A stretch of 64,000 nt of DNA from Rhizophagus irregularis (Eukaryota > Glomeromycota > Glomeromycetes > Glomerales > Glomeraceae): the NCBI RefSeq assembly GCF_026210795.1, contig NC_089445.1, forward strand, positions 3,534,001-3,598,000, in the 5' to 3' direction. Below, in pieces: positions 1 to 12,557 of this stretch. The notes beneath the pieces were generated by a model. It was given only the letters and a program-made list of their open reading frames with translations. It was not told the origin of the DNA and searched no databases. Every line of letters starts with the position of its first letter. Position 1 is the first letter of the stretch. The position numbers were made by a program, and so were the translations under genes.

Positions 1-2680
1 ATTTGAGATATTCGAATCTTTCCATATACGAATTTTGACGATTTCGACTAAACGTAAGCGAAGATAATTAAAAAGCGATTGGATCATTCTTTAACGAAAA
101 GTAGATCCATTAAAAAATTGATTTGTAAATAAATCGTTTGTGTTTTGTATCGGTAATCGTGGTAATCGTCTTATGCGATTCAATATATACATATTGTTAA
201 TTGTAATTCCATGTCTTAACCGTCGTTGATTTCGGCGTCTACGAATAGTAAGACTAGCGTAGGACGATAAATTGTTAGATGTTGTGTCTGAATAGTCGCA
301 AGGAGCACATTCCATTTGAGTTGCATTTATTGTTCGATTTGTTGGTTGTTGTTCATTATCCATTATAAAAATTATATATATTTTTAAAATTTCTTGAAGT
401 GTTCTCTCGAAATAGTTTATTAAATTCTTTTCTTTTATTTTTTTTTTCAAAGTGAAAAATAATTTTGCAGTCTCTTTTTTTTTATATATTTATATATAAA
501 TATATATCATATAAGAATTTTTTAAAAAAAAAAATTGGAAAGAAAAGTGCTTCTACTTGACGTTCAAAGAAAATAAAAAATATATAAAATAAAAAATTCG
601 TGAAAGCAGGAAAAAATAAAAGGAATTTTTTTTTTCGTTGTTAAAAAAAAAATATTTAGTTAGAAGGTTTACAGTATTTATAAAAAAAGATCTGGCTGAT
701 TTTTAATCATACTATAAAAAACCAAAATTATTTTTTTTCTTCGAATTTGTTATATAGATTAGATATTAAATTTTATAGTTATTCAATATGCATGGAATTT
801 ATTATTGATGAACTACTTATACGAGGCCTCCCGGATATAAAATTTATCCGATGGAAAAGAGTTTTCTTTAATTATGGGGGGTAAATGATTGGCTGAAAAT
901 AAGCCGCGAATAATATACGTTTTTTGTCCTATAATGGAAAGTTTTAGTCGTAGTGGCACCCAAATGACAGCTTATGCCGATTATAAATAATTCTTTTAGA
1001 AATGATCGACAAATGTGTCGCCAGTTTACAAAATGTGCGAAAAAGACACGGATGACCAAAAATTAGTCACGTGAATTTCGTGACATTTTTGTAGGGTACG
1101 CAGGGGAAGTCGTTTTTTACAAAATCTTTTTCTTTTCAAAAAAAAAAAACCTTAATAAACTGCTCTGCAATATTACTTAGAACGACAATCGAGGTTTTGG
1201 CTGAAAATTTTGACTTAAACGCGATTTTTTAAACAATAAATCGACTAATTGTAATGACAACACGTGATCCTAAATCCCATAAGGAAATCAATGTGCGGCA
1301 CATTTGCGCATATTCTTATATTGTTGAACATGATTTAAAATTTGAATTTCAAATACTGATGCACCCGGTACATTAGTTTCTCAATTAAAGAAATTGTGTT
1401 TGACTCTGACTAAAAACTGACCTAGAATTTCCAAATTCCAACAAATGATTCTTATTGATAGTATTTTTTTTTCTTTCATGATAAAGAAAAAATTTAATAA
1501 TATTAAAAAAAAAAATGTTTTCTTATAACATTAATTAATATAATAATTTATTTATTTATTTATTGACGAGCTTAAAAAAAGAAAAAAAAGAATTCTTTTT
1601 CTGGTTTATTAATTTTTTAATGTATACAGTTTTAATTTGAAATGTTACAAACAAAACCAATGTTAGATTGATAAATTTGGATAGTGCTTTTTTATAATAA
1701 TAATATTTGTTTTTTTAAAAGAAAATTATTTAAACCATAAATAGTTTAACATTATTGTTTATCATACTATTTAATTTCTAAACTCAATCGGCATTCGCAA
1801 CTCCAATTACTTACACATTACCAAATATAGTACAATGATTATTCTGTTTTTGTTTATTAGGACTATCATTACATAATGTAAACTTATTTATTTGTTAACT
1901 TTGTGTTCGGCCGATTTATTTGTTACTCGTTCCTTCTTAAATGACATTTTAATTCTATTTACAATTTTATTATTTTTTTTTTTGGTAACCTGAACAAAGA
2001 AAAATTATTTGGGGCGAACTAAATTTTATTTAAGCTTATTTTTTATTTTATTTTACGTAAAAAACTTTATTGTATAACAAAAATTTTTTTTATACAAAAA
2101 AAGCGAAGATCGGAGGGAAAAAAAAAATTTTTTTTATATAAATTAACCCTCTTTTGCGTTTAACCCAAATATTTTTTAACAATGAAAAAAAAGATTTTTC
2201 ATATAAAATATCCCTCTTTGCATTTAACCTAAATATTTTTTAACAACAAAAAAAAAATTTTTTAAAAAAAAATGTTTTTTTGTCTTGGTCATAATTATTT
2301 TTTTTTTTGAAAGTTTTGAAGTTTTTTAACTTCTCCTTTCAAATTTTTTTTAAAAACTCCCTTAACAAAAAATCTCATTAGTTCCTTTTTTTTATGTGAT
2401 ATATATTATATATATATCAAAAAAAAAGGAAGAAACCGATAGATTTTTGTTCTCATTTTGAAGAAAAAACAATATTCGAAAACTTCGTTTTTAATGAAGT
2501 GAGGGAACAACAAACGACAAAAACGAGATACACTTAGAAAGTGTTTTGATTTTAAAAAAAACAATTCGATTCGTTAAAAAAAATTTTCTAATTTTGTAAA
2601 TATTTTTAAATTATTTTTTATTTACGAACACTTAAAAAAACTTCTTGTACAAAAATCTAATTTTTTTTTAAAAAAAAGCA
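1..2680 (-). repeat. Dispersed repeat unit carrying small Arg-rich ORF, copy 1
   Basis: Aligned by eye, this stretch matches 13.9-15.8 kb in the same orientation, and 48.9-51.0 and 59.2-61.4 kb in the opposite one. Shared landmarks are the ORF at 91-363, the leader at 365-530, a block near 1600-1690 that matches 49020-49090 inverted, and the block 1905-2700 that matches 15290-15830. Indels in non-coding parts are frequent and of all sizes. About 840-1130 is less AT-rich and has no counterpart in the other copies I compared, so it may be an insertion. No transposase or terminal repeat was seen, so the spreading mechanism is unknown. Confidence 0.7.
91..363 (-). CDS. Small Arg-rich repeat-borne protein, MDNEQQ subfamily, copy 1
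   Basis: This encodes 90 aa of unknown function. The open frame extends 29 codons further upstream, but the Met of MDNEQQ is chosen because every copy of this subfamily starts there, just after a conserved AT-rich leader. In order it has an acidic/Asn-rich head, a Ser-rich stretch ending SSYASLTIRRRR, a strongly basic core (residues ~43-54) that could be a nuclear localisation or nucleic-acid-binding signal, and a conserved tail with QNTNDLFTNQFFNGS. No signal peptide or membrane segment is visible. It carries a three-codon in-frame duplication (RLPRLP) absent from other copies. I recognise no named family. Expression is not shown by the sequence. Confidence 0.55.
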   Translation of the reverse strand: MDNEQQPTNRTINATQMECAPCDYSDTTSNNLSSYASLTIRRRRNQRRLRHGITINNMYILNRIRRLPRLPIQNTNDLFTNQFFNGSTFR

Positions 2681-2683
2681 AAA

Positions 2684-3520
2684 ATGAAACAACCATCGGT
2701 TACTTATTCCGCCACTAAATGGACCGATACGTTGACAATATTTTCTTGATTAAAATCAACACAGACGAAACGTTAAGTGAACTAAACGATTAATAAAAAA
2801 AGAAAAAGATCGTGACTTTCGTTTTGGACCAAGCTACCTTAGATTACGGAAAGTAAATACCCTGATACATAGAAATGACTCAATGGAGGGAATTTCTCTT
2901 CGAGCGAAGACGAATTAATTGCAATGTATAAAACCGTAAAATATTGGACGAGCCCCGAAGGCATTCCTGAAGAAAACATTCACGTAATAGTTAAAGCCCC
3001 TAGTACGCTCCTCTAAATACTTATAAAAGTACTAACTTATCTATTTAATAGACAATTTCAGAATTTTTTTCGCCAGGTATTTCCAAACTAACGAAAGAGT
3101 GTGAAAAAATAATGGGGATGATACATACTGGTTCTTTCGTAGAGAGCATTTCCTATAGGAGCAGAGCTCGAATCATAAAACATCAGAAATTATTACGTAG
3201 TAGAAAAGTTGTCCAACTATGAGTTCGTGACTTAGGGGTCACAATTGGCTTATTTCATCACGTTCCGACAATGACTATAAATTCTGTAATCCGCAGTTGA
3301 TTTCTGATAAGGAAGGTCATCTAGCGTGCACAACTACGATCGAAAAAAGTATATTCATTCATACCTTAATTGCGAAGTGTCTCGTCCGGACACTTCTTTC
3401 AAACTGCGATAGGTTGGTTTCTTTTTAACGAGTCCATATTATATATAGCTGAAATAATTTTGATGCTCGGAGAAAATAGGACGATGGCTTAAAGTAAATC
3501 TTACATCACGTTACACAAAG
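2684..3520 (+). pseudogene. Decayed Crinkler (CRN)-like effector gene
   Basis: The stretch opens with an ATG and a QPSVTY...KWTDT segment that is also found at 15.8, 16.0 and 13.0 kb. From 2740 the frame shifts into a sequence resembling the ubiquitin-like N-terminal region of Crinkler proteins: VKIN/IKINTDET-like start, KKEKDRDF, and the closing YWTSPEGIPEENIHVIV (ends near 3000). A good intron follows: donor at 3002, TACTAAC branch site near 3032 and acceptor TTTAATAG just before 3052. A downstream open frame then runs to about 3222, with further decayed coding to about 3520 (GLFHHVPT, SIFIHTLIA). Stops and frameshifts interrupt it several times, so it is not functional. In this family, secreted or intracellular effectors act in host or fungal cells; that is family knowledge only. 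Confidence 0.6.
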
Positions 3521-3748
3521 TTACTGCGATTTATTTTTTCCGAAGTAGATCAATCGCACCAAGCCATATTAGTCAAATAAGTCAAATGAATGAAATGAGG
3601 TAATTTATCAGTACATGGGGAAAATGATTACATCATCACATCATCAAAGAGTCTATCTAAATAGGTATATATATAATTATTTATTTTTTTTTAAAAAAAA
3701 ATTAGAACCTTTATTTTACGTAAATTTCAATTTTATAAATATTACATA

Positions 3749-4236
3749 ATGTTTAGACTTGCAAATTTGTCGAAAACTGTCATCAGGAGATATTCCAATA
3801 ATAATAATGGTAAGAATAATAATAAAATATGTTTTAGTAAGTTTGTTAAGGACATAAATAACATAATTTTACTATATAAAAATTAGTTACATCTAAGGCT
3901 CATGAATTTTTAACTTCTGACGAACTTAAAACCTTTCGCAATGGCGCTGGTCTCGTTACATTTGGCGGAGCTGCTGTGCTCGGCAACTGGAAACTCGTTA
4001 ATAGTTCGATCGACAGATCGTTAGTCCCAATCAATTCGGTAGGTAAAAGAAGTTTTAATGATCATTATCTTAAGTGCAAAACCACTAAATTTAGTATTTT
4101 CATTCAAATCTAGAAACTAGATCATATTGGAAATCAAAACATTGAACTAATTAAAGAGGTCCATTTCATTAAAGACCGCCTTAATCTTACTGAGAAAGAC
4201 CGCCTTCCTGAGAAAGACTGTGATAAACAAGGTTGA
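3749..4236 (+). CDS. Small three-exon protein, probably mitochondrial
   Basis: Exons 3749-3809, 3887-4038 and 4114-4236 join in frame to 111 aa and a stop. Both introns are GT-AG (76 and 75 bp). The first exon gives an Arg/Ser/Asn-rich, acid-free start (MFRLANLSKTVIRRYSNNNN), a classic mitochondrial presequence pattern with a possible cleavage after RRYS. Residues ~40-53 (GAGLVTFGGAAVLG) form a short glycine-rich hydrophobic segment, perhaps a single membrane anchor. The C-terminal ~45 residues are charged (KDRLNLTEKDRLPEKD). Codons in exons 2-3 favour C-ending choices (CTC, GGC, AAC, GAC), unlike the surrounding DNA, which suggests a conserved, well-expressed gene. It sits 230 bp after the Crinkler remnant. 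I do not recognise the family. Confidence 0.75.
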
Positions 4237-5982
4237 TAAGTTGATAATGTACACACGCGTAAGTATAGGTAAAGCTTACTTTATTAAATAAAAAGGAACC
4301 ATTAAAAATAATTAAACTAATCTATACAATTTCTAATATAGTGCGAACATACTTCGAATTATTTTTTACAAATTTGGAAGAACTGAGATCTGATTTTCCC
4401 CCACATAATGCTTATATTACACATAAAAGTAAATGTAATTTGCAATTAAGCTTCGTTTTTATTTGAAAATATGTAATTACATATACTATATAGAATAAAG
4501 ATAATTACATTTAGCGAAAGAAGTATATAAACTTTGTTATAATTTATACAGAAAAACTTGCTGAATTGTTAGTTGATTTGCCAAAATACATATTTTGCAG
4601 TATAAGGGTTACACAGACTGGCTTTTTTACTTCTATCATATATTTTCGAATTACCGTATTTCTTTGCTCGCTAAAGCTATCTTGTTCCTACCACTGTTTC
4701 TAATTACGAGATTCTTACACTACCTTCTATAATCACAAAATTTCTGAAATAATCTATCCCAAACATATACTGTATATAATATTTCACATATATGTGTTAC
4801 TCCACGGATCAGTCGGATCATGTTATTCGCGAGTAACAACCTATAGAAAGTAACAATGAGTAAAAACAAGCATTCAGTATTTCCGATTATGGTCCCTTTT
4901 TCTTTTTCTGCAAGCGGCTTCGGTTCTATCAGAATTGTGAATTCTTTAAACGTTGTACTATGTCAGGCCAGAACTATATATCAACCAAAAAACCTATAAA
5001 TAAAGTTAATTATACAAATATGTAATCATTACAATATAATACATATTATATTTATCTAACATTTTTCTAATGATAACATTTTATCTTGTATTTTATGTTG
5101 TTTTAATAAGGAAAAAAATAAATATATATATAAATTTGAATGTAGTATGTTGTATAAAAGTGAGTAAAAAATCAAAATCTCATTATTTTTCTTCTTTCCA
5201 CATTCTATAATTGTCTTGATAACAAATAAAATTTATTTTTAAAAGCAGGGTAAAGTGATTAATCCATATTAATGAACTTTATTTATCAATATAAATCAGT
5301 GTAATATCATATATTAACGCTAATAAAATTCAATCCAATAAAAAAAAAGTAATTTAAAATTTCTTCAATGTTTTGTCTTTAAAATTATAATAGATAAGAA
5401 ATTACAAAAGAAAAAAGTTTTTTAAAAAAATAAGAAATAGGAATAGAAAAGGAAAATAAAATATAAAATATTGACTATATAAATATGACCTACTTTTAAT
5501 TAGATGAGTTGTAACTATGTTAGATGGATTGGATCATTGGAACGAGTTTAGTTTTTTTTTTGTCAAAGATAAAATTTTTTTTTAATCAACCCCTGATATG
5601 AGATTCTGTGCGGATCAATTTAGTATATTGACTTAACGATAATTTAATTGGTTAAAACTAAATGTTAAACTGAACTAAAATAATAAAATGATTAAAATGT
5701 ACATTAACTGCAGAATGAGAAAATGGATTATTATTTGAAACCATTAGATAATTCATAGTTTTAAACCTATTTTTTTTTATCTATTATTCATAAAATCATT
5801 AAACCTAATGATATAAACCTATGTTAATCATATTATTGTGAATGATAATATTGTCCATATATTAGCTTATTTAACGCATATTTCAACATGGCATAACTAA
5901 AATTATAATTTTTAAAATTAAGCAGTGGTGGAATTTATATTAAACCACTACTGTAAGTCATCGCATAAATCATCGCTCTGAT
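4237..5982. other. Intergenic, no supported gene
   Basis: AT-rich spacer. The minus strand at about 4720-4945 is open for ~75 codons without a good start and ends near a possible donor, so a stray exon cannot be excluded. The part from ~5870 to 5982 is shared, inverted, with ~57500-57600. Confidence 0.4.
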
Positions 5983-6183
5983 TTAAGGGAAAGAAGATCC
6001 GTTAAAAAATTGATTTACGGATTGATTGTTCGTATTTTGTATTGGTAATCTTAATCTCCCAACACGGGTCGTATCAATTCGTCTTTCTCGACGATCATTC
6101 CGCCTTCGAATAATAAGACTAGCGTAAAATGAAGGAGTACGTTCAATAGTTTCGGTAAAATTGGATATATGAGATTGATTCAT
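5983..6183 (-). CDS. Small Arg-rich repeat-borne protein, MNQSH subfamily
   Basis: A 66-aa ORF starting at the Met of MNQSHIS; the open frame runs 20 codons further upstream through poly-Phe/Lys low-complexity DNA that looks like leader. It shares with the MDNEQQ subfamily the YASLIIRRR core, a run of Arg, LPIQNTN and the ending NQFFNGSSFP, but has its own head (SNFTETIERTPS). It is therefore a diverged sister subfamily. Two broken copies lie at 46.9 and 57.3 kb, both truncated by the same TCGCTAG stop region. This is the only open copy of the subfamily in the window. Function unknown; the basic core suggests nucleic-acid binding or nuclear entry, as an inference only. Confidence 0.5.
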   Translation of the reverse strand: MNQSHISNFTETIERTPSFYASLIIRRRNDRRERRIDTTRVGRLRLPIQNTNNQSVNQFFNGSSFP

Positions 6184-8122
6184 TGTGAAAATTGTTTTTT
6201 TTTCAAAGACGAGAAAAAAAAATGGAATAAAAAAATTCGTCAAAGCAGGAAAAAAAAAGGAATTTTTTTTTCGTTAAAAAATATTTGGGTTAAAGAGGGG
6301 GTTATATGAAAATAAAAAACATTTTTTTCCCGTGTTTTCTTATTATTGTAACACTTTATAAACATAATTTTTATTGCTGATTGAATGAATATTTGGAATA
6401 TGGATTGTTTGGTATCTGAACTTATTGCTGACTGGATAAGAAAAGATAAGGTATATTGCAACATTCTGATTACTTAATAAAAATATATTTTATACAAATA
6501 GATCGCCGATCGAAAGACAAAATTTATGATTTTTGGGGTGAAATGGAAAACAAAACGTGGCTACGTTATTAAACAACGCATAATTATTTTACCGGTATAA
6601 ACCGTATTTTTTTTTATCGTAATATAAACAAACATCCTATTTAATCAGACAAAATGAACACAATAGATACAAATAGATACACGTACCGTATATATATATA
6701 TATTATAAAAAAATTTTGACAACAAAGTAATAAAAAAAGGTTGATTGAAACAATTAGGATGATCACATACAGCAATAAGGGAATCAAAAAGTAAATGTTC
6801 ATCGTAATTATTATAATTAATATTTGTATTTGTTTTAAGAAAGAAAAAAATAAAGAAAAAAAAGAATTATTATGATTATTTAAAATCCTTTTTCGAATTT
6901 ATAAAAAGCACTCCAAATTTTAGAATTCTCTATCTGTTGCATGCAACAGAAGTTTCTGTCTGATGAAATCGTTCATCAATTGATATAAAAAAAATTATAC
7001 AAATTTTTTTCAACTTGAAAACAAAACATATTAGTTAATAATATATATACAGTATATATAGTATACAAAAAAAATATATATATATTTTTTTTTCATTTAC
7101 ATTTACGTTACATTATACTGATTAAACTGTATATATTATAAAAAAAATTTTTATATATATTAAAAAATAAAAAAAATTTTTTATATATATTAAAAAAAAA
7201 ATAACAATGGTTATTGCTCAATCACGCAAGATCATCGTGGACAATTTCACATCATTTAACGCATATCATTTAACACATATAACACAAGGAGGACAAGGAG
7301 GTCAATATCAACATAAACCCGATTTTCACCGATCACTGTGTAATGTTCTTCGTGTAAATTTTATTACGAATTTAGCTTTATTGTTTAAAAACATAAGAAA
7401 AAGAATAAAAGTAGATCCTAATTACATTTTAAACCGTGATCTGTTTATTTTTTATTTTTTTTATTGTATTTTTTATATTTTATTATCCTTTTTATCCCTT
7501 TTATCCTTTTTATCCTTCTTTCCTTCCTTCTCCCCTTCCCGGCTTCCCCCCTCAATTTTTTAGTATATATGGTAATTATTATTATTAATTATTACTTATA
7601 ACTTTTTTATTATTATTTTTTATTTGGTTCGCTTGTTTATTATTATTTAAATATTATTTGGAAATTCCGGACTTTTGGGTGCATATGTATGTGCTATGTA
7701 CTGTATGTACTGTGTAAATATGTATGTATGTTGCTTAAACAAGATTAAATAGCTCAAGATAACCTTGTTACCTGATTCGAAAATTAAAAAATGTGAGGTA
7801 ATAATTGGTTTGAATAAATATAATTCGGAATTTTGAATGCAAATTTGATAAAAATAATCACATACAGTAGTATGATCACGAGGTCAAAAGGTCATTTATT
7901 TGAACAAACACAAAAGGTTTATCATTAGATTAAATAAAGTAAAAAAAAAGATCGTACGTTTAATTGAGTTTTGTCATCTTTATTACCTTGTAATTTATTA
8001 ATTACTTTATTATTATTAGTTAAAAATCATATAACTCTTAATTTTATTACAAATACTTTTGAAACTGGGAACCAAGTTCGGAACATCGATCGAATAATCT
8101 AGAAAAGATAAATATTATATTG

Positions 8123-8158
8123 TTACTATTATTACTATTATTATTATTATTATTATTC
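8123..8158. repeat. (ATT)n-type microsatellite
   Basis: Short imperfect run of ATT/ACT trinucleotides in the spacer. Confidence 0.85.
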
Positions 8159-9337
8159 CTGTTTTAATATTAAATACAGGTAAATGTAATGTTATGTGTG
8201 TAATCATATCTTATATATATCAAGTACTAAATATGTATTATATGTATTCTTCTAATTTCTTTTTTTTTTTGTAAATTTATCATTTGCATCAAAAAAACTC
8301 ACGAGGTAATTTTGTACAATATGTCACCAAGTGAAACCAACCACTCACCAAATATGTTCCTTCTCATTAAAACATTCCAAAAAGGATCTCCGATTTGATT
8401 ATAAGTTTACTCAATTACCGTAATAATTCCGTAATTTTGTCATTTTGTAATTTGATAAGATTGTAAACTATTTTGTAATCATGTCAAAATAATTTATTTT
8501 AATAAAAACTGTGAATTGTGGATCTTTTTCTCGGTTGTTATTTTTGGTACATGTCACAAAAAAAAAAATAAAAATAAAAAAGAGGAAAAACAATAAACAA
8601 TTAAACAAAACTCACATTTTTCTCTTTTAATCATAAAATAAAAATGTTTGTTACATGTTTGAATTGTATACCCAGTCGGCATGTCCCCCAGTCGATCTTT
8701 CTTATTAAAAAAATTTCTGAAACAATAAAATAAAAAAAAAGAAAATCTTATCCCAAAACTTTTTAAAGTTTTTTTTTTTATATATATATATTATTTATTT
8801 GCCCCAAAAAAAGCTTAGAATATGTCAAAAGCTTCAACATATTTCATCCGAAACATAACATAAACATACAATACATACATACATTACAATGATTACATAC
8901 ATTTATCAGGTTTAAACCGTCCAAACTATTAAGGGAAATCGAAACTTTTAAAAAAAAAACAATTTTTAATATTTTTTTTGAGTGACCTAACATCATTTTT
9001 TAACTCGGGCGCGGAAAATTTTTTTTACTCTTTTTGTGGGGTATTATTTTTTTTTTATGTAGTACTTATTTTTTCAAAAAAAGTTTATTATTTTTATTTA
9101 TTTATTTATTTAATTTTTTTTAATTATCTATACTTGGTTTTACAAAAGAGAATGAATGTTTCTTTTTTTTACTTTTTTTTCTTTATATATATATAAAGTT
9201 TCTAATTTAATTTATTTGGAATTTGAGTTCAATGTATGTAATGTAATAATGTATGTTAATGCTATGCATTGCATAATTAAAAAAAGGTTTTTTTTCTTTC
9301 TTTTCCATCCTTACTTTTTCTTTTATTATTGTGATTA

Positions 9338-9399
<62 letters not shown>

Positions 9400-9415
9400 T
9401 ATTATTATTATTATT
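9338..9415. repeat. (ATT)n microsatellite, ~26 units
   Basis: Nearly pure trinucleotide run, with a single A-to-C change near 9396. Likely length-variable between strains. Confidence 0.95.
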
Positions 9416-10498
9416 AAACATTCGCGGACAAATCAATCAACCAATTAGACCTTCTATTTGATAAATGAAATGATTTTGACTCTTTTTTTTTTTAATGGTT
9501 AAACTATGGTTAAACTCAAAATGAACAAAAAATCTAAAAAAAGAAAAAACATTTTGTCATAATCTTCCGTTATTGCCGTTAAATTTTTATTTCGCGCTCG
9601 AAAAAATTAATATACAGTAATCATTCATTGTTGATCCTTTAGAGAGAAAAAAAGTGAGAGTGAGAGCTAATTTGGCGTAACTTAAATATTAAAAGTCTTG
9701 GGAAAAAAATAATACATTTTACATTGGTTTAGTTATATATTGTATATTATTTGTTAAAAAAAAAGAAAGAAAGAAAGTCTTTTCCATTACTATAATAAAA
9801 AAAAGTTTATATATTATTGTCCTTTTTTTTGAGTGATGTTTACTCTTGGTATGTTTTTTTTTTTGTTTTGTGATCATTGTGTGATTTGTTGATTTTGTTA
9901 AACCATTCTATCATTCCATTTCATTCTATATTAACTAAAATATTTATTATTTATTATATTATTATATTACATTTTTTATATATATTTATAATTACATACA
10001 TGCAGTCATGCAGAGAAATATATATAATTTACCCCTGATCGACATCATTACGTGGCCTATTTTCAGTACATGTAATAACTATAGTTTATTTTGTGATGTT
10101 AATAGTAATGTTTTACATTTAGTAAATTAAGTTTACTATGGTTGAAAAGTAAATTTTTACGTTTTAAAGGAACTGTGTTTGGATTTCACAGATGATATAT
10201 CAATTTCTTCAACATTAGAAATTACTGCTTTCATTAAGTTTCTTTTGCATTGGATTTTTTCGTATTCAAATTTTCTGTTGTATTAAAATTTTCTGGCACA
10301 TCCTTGTAAATAGATTATATAAAATAATTAATAAAATTATTTCAATGGTTAATAATAATATAGTCATATACCTTAGAAACACCTGGGAGTGTTATTTTGC
10401 GATAGTTAGCTTTTGTTTTTCATTCTGTTTTCGATATCTAATAAGTAAGGCAAATTAATAATTTGGTAGCAACATAAAATTAATAAATTAATAGTTAC

Positions 10499-11640
10499 TT
10501 ATCCTGCTAAAGACTGATGTAATGTTACATTCATTATTGCTTGTGAATCCAATCCCTCGTCATTTAATTTCTGAGAAGTATATTTTCGTAATGAATGATT
10601 TACAATTCTTCTATTTGTATAATCAATTCCTGTAATATTGCAGATCTCTTTTAACATTCCAGTTAATTTGTCTTGACCCATATGAGAAGTAGTATACCAG
10701 TTTCCATTTTCAATTTCTAAACAATAAATATAATTTTTAATTAATGATTACTAGTTTTATTAAATGTGTTATTTAGGAAATAAATTAATACCTTCAGGAT
10801 CTTTATTTACGCGAAGAAAAAAATTTGCTTCAGCATTTCTTGGATGTAAATTTAAATATTTCTTGATATATATCACAGCATGCACCATGTACCCCTATTT
10901 CATCTGGTGGAATAATATGTATAGGATGTTGATTAGAATTTGTTTTATGATAATACCCGCCTTGATGAGTTATCTCATTCTTTAAAATAATCAGCTATAA
11001 TATTATGGTAGGATCCACCTCTCCATGCTATACAACATCCAACCCATAAAATACCCTTCTTAATAGTCCATCTGGCATATTATTTGACATATCAGAATGG
11101 TATCATTTCTTCATTAGTAAGAGGATCAGCTCCATTATAATCACCATTATTAATTTCTTCTAATTCAATCATTCTAGCATGTAAAGATCACGTACAGCTC
11201 TAAACTCATAATCTTCGTGTAAATTAAATAGTTCTTCAGTTTAGTTTTAAATATTTCCTAATAGAACCTATTTATAGCACATATCTCATTGTATAAAGAG
11301 TTTGCTTTGTATTTATTATTCTCCCTTGTTTTATAACTATTATAAATTCACATAAAAGTAGTGCAATAACCTTTTTATCATAAAGAGTAAGTAAATCTAT
11401 ATCAGGTTGTGTATTTTTTACAAATTCTTCAAATCTAGAAAACCATAAACGTGTATTTTGTTGAGTATTTTTAGGGTTTGCAAACTGTAGCATACTTTTG
11501 TAAAGTTTCTATACAAGGATGGTTATATGTTTCTTTAAAAGTGGATGATTTTGAAGGTTCTTTGTTTATTTCAGAAAATTGGGCATTTTCTATATGACTT
11601 AACTTTTTCTTTTAGTTCGTCTAAAATAACTATCTGGAGT
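10499..11640 (-). pseudogene. Decayed Crypton-like tyrosine recombinase
   Basis: Three blocks in the correct order on the minus strand resemble the Crypton-derived recombinases (DUF3504-like) common in Glomeromycotina. First, at 11493-11272, NTQQNTRLWFSRFEEF followed by a LLLCEFI segment matches the N-terminal helical domain. Second, near 11080-10790, are WVGCCIAWRGG, a frameshift, then YYHKTN...HIIPPDE; the Arg of RGG would be the first catalytic Arg. Third, at ~10700-10499, KEICNITGIDYTNRRIVNHSLRK gives the HxxR box, then LHQSLAG and a stop before the catalytic Tyr would be expected. Frameshifts and stops between and within blocks show it is dead. Coordinates are approximate; more of the 3' end may lie at 10150-10430. 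Confidence 0.7.
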
Positions 11641-11772
11641 TTGCATAATGCTGGCAAGAATTTGATTTTGGCCCGCATTATGATTCACTGATGACGGTAT
11701 ATGTAACGATAATTTGATATACCGATATATTTTTCCCCAAAACAACAGTATCGGTACATAGAGGTCCGACTG
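11633..11772. mobile_element. Truncated pogo-like MITE end
   Basis: The segment ends in a TIR with ACCTCTATGTACCGATAC-type sequence read inward, followed by TA. Its body (GTTTGCATAATGCTGGCAAG and onward) is shared with elements at 17.9-18.3 and 30.3-31.1 kb. Only one terminus remains; the element stops next to the N-terminal end of the Crypton-like remnant. Confidence 0.75.
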
Positions 11773-12557
11773 TAGTAGTAGTAGTTCAAATTATTCAAAA
11801 TTTAATAATTATAATCATTTTTTCACGGGTTAAGAATTCAAAAAAGAAGTAAATAACTTTAAAAGTAATTATAATTAATGATAAATTTTTATTAGTATTC
11901 TATTATTTTAAAAAATGAAAGTGAATATTAAATGTACATGAAATTTGATTAGAACCTATTATAATTGATGTGAAATAAATTTACAATATTACAGTATTAT
12001 GAGTGAGTAATTGGTTTCTTCTTCCTCCTGTTCTTCCTATTTTCTTTCTCCAATTCCTTCTTCCACTTCTTTTTCTAAATCTTCTTTCAGCTATACGAAA
12101 AATATTAAGAATAATAATTCAAATTATAAGGAACAAAATTAGTAAAATTTCGGATACAATTCATTGAATATAACTGAAAGCTCGAATTATAAATTATGGT
12201 TACCTTTCATTTTTAAACTACTCCTTAACGTGGAGAGGTATGACGAGCTAGGATAAAGTGCATTAAGTGCATTTATATCATAAGCACTTAATTTTATACA
12301 TTGGCCTGAATTGTGGAAAGATATTTTTTATTAGACGAAGCTGGCTGTATGAAACAAATCGAAAAGAGTCATATACAAACCCATAGCATTTGTTCTTTCC
12401 GTTCCTGGCTTCGCTTATATACATTGTCCTTGGGGATAACATCTCAGGAAATAAATCAAATAATACATGATTGATTCTAGATCATACAGACCAAAATACA
12501 CCACATCCATCTCACATACTTTTCCAAAATCTCTATTATTTTCTTTAACTATAACGG
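11773..12557. other. Intergenic, no supported gene
   Basis: AT-rich. A Glu/Lys-rich translation on the minus strand near 12000-12110 looks like a coiled-coil scrap. 12300-12557 may be decayed 3' sequence of the broken gene that follows on the minus strand. Confidence 0.35.

Larger units (their letters stand above)
6184..10498. other. Long AT-rich spacer without supported genes
   Basis: It holds long A and T runs, short tandem repeats and several short ORFs made of Phe/Lys/Ile homopolymer translation. The 118-codon plus-strand ORF at 7207-7563 ends in a pyrimidine-rich tract and resembles no known protein. About 6240-6300 matches, inverted, the leader of the broken copies near 46.8 and 57.3 kb. 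About 10150-10430 (minus) might hold the decayed 3' end of the Crypton-like gene next to it. Confidence 0.5.

Noticed and set aside
4700-4945. Minus-strand open frame of ~75 codons with hydrophobic patches
   Set aside because: No start codon at a sensible place, no partner exon, no recognised family.
7207-7563. 118-codon plus-strand ORF
   Set aside because: Second half is pyrimidine-tract translation (Phe/Leu/Ser), no homologous copy, no splice support.
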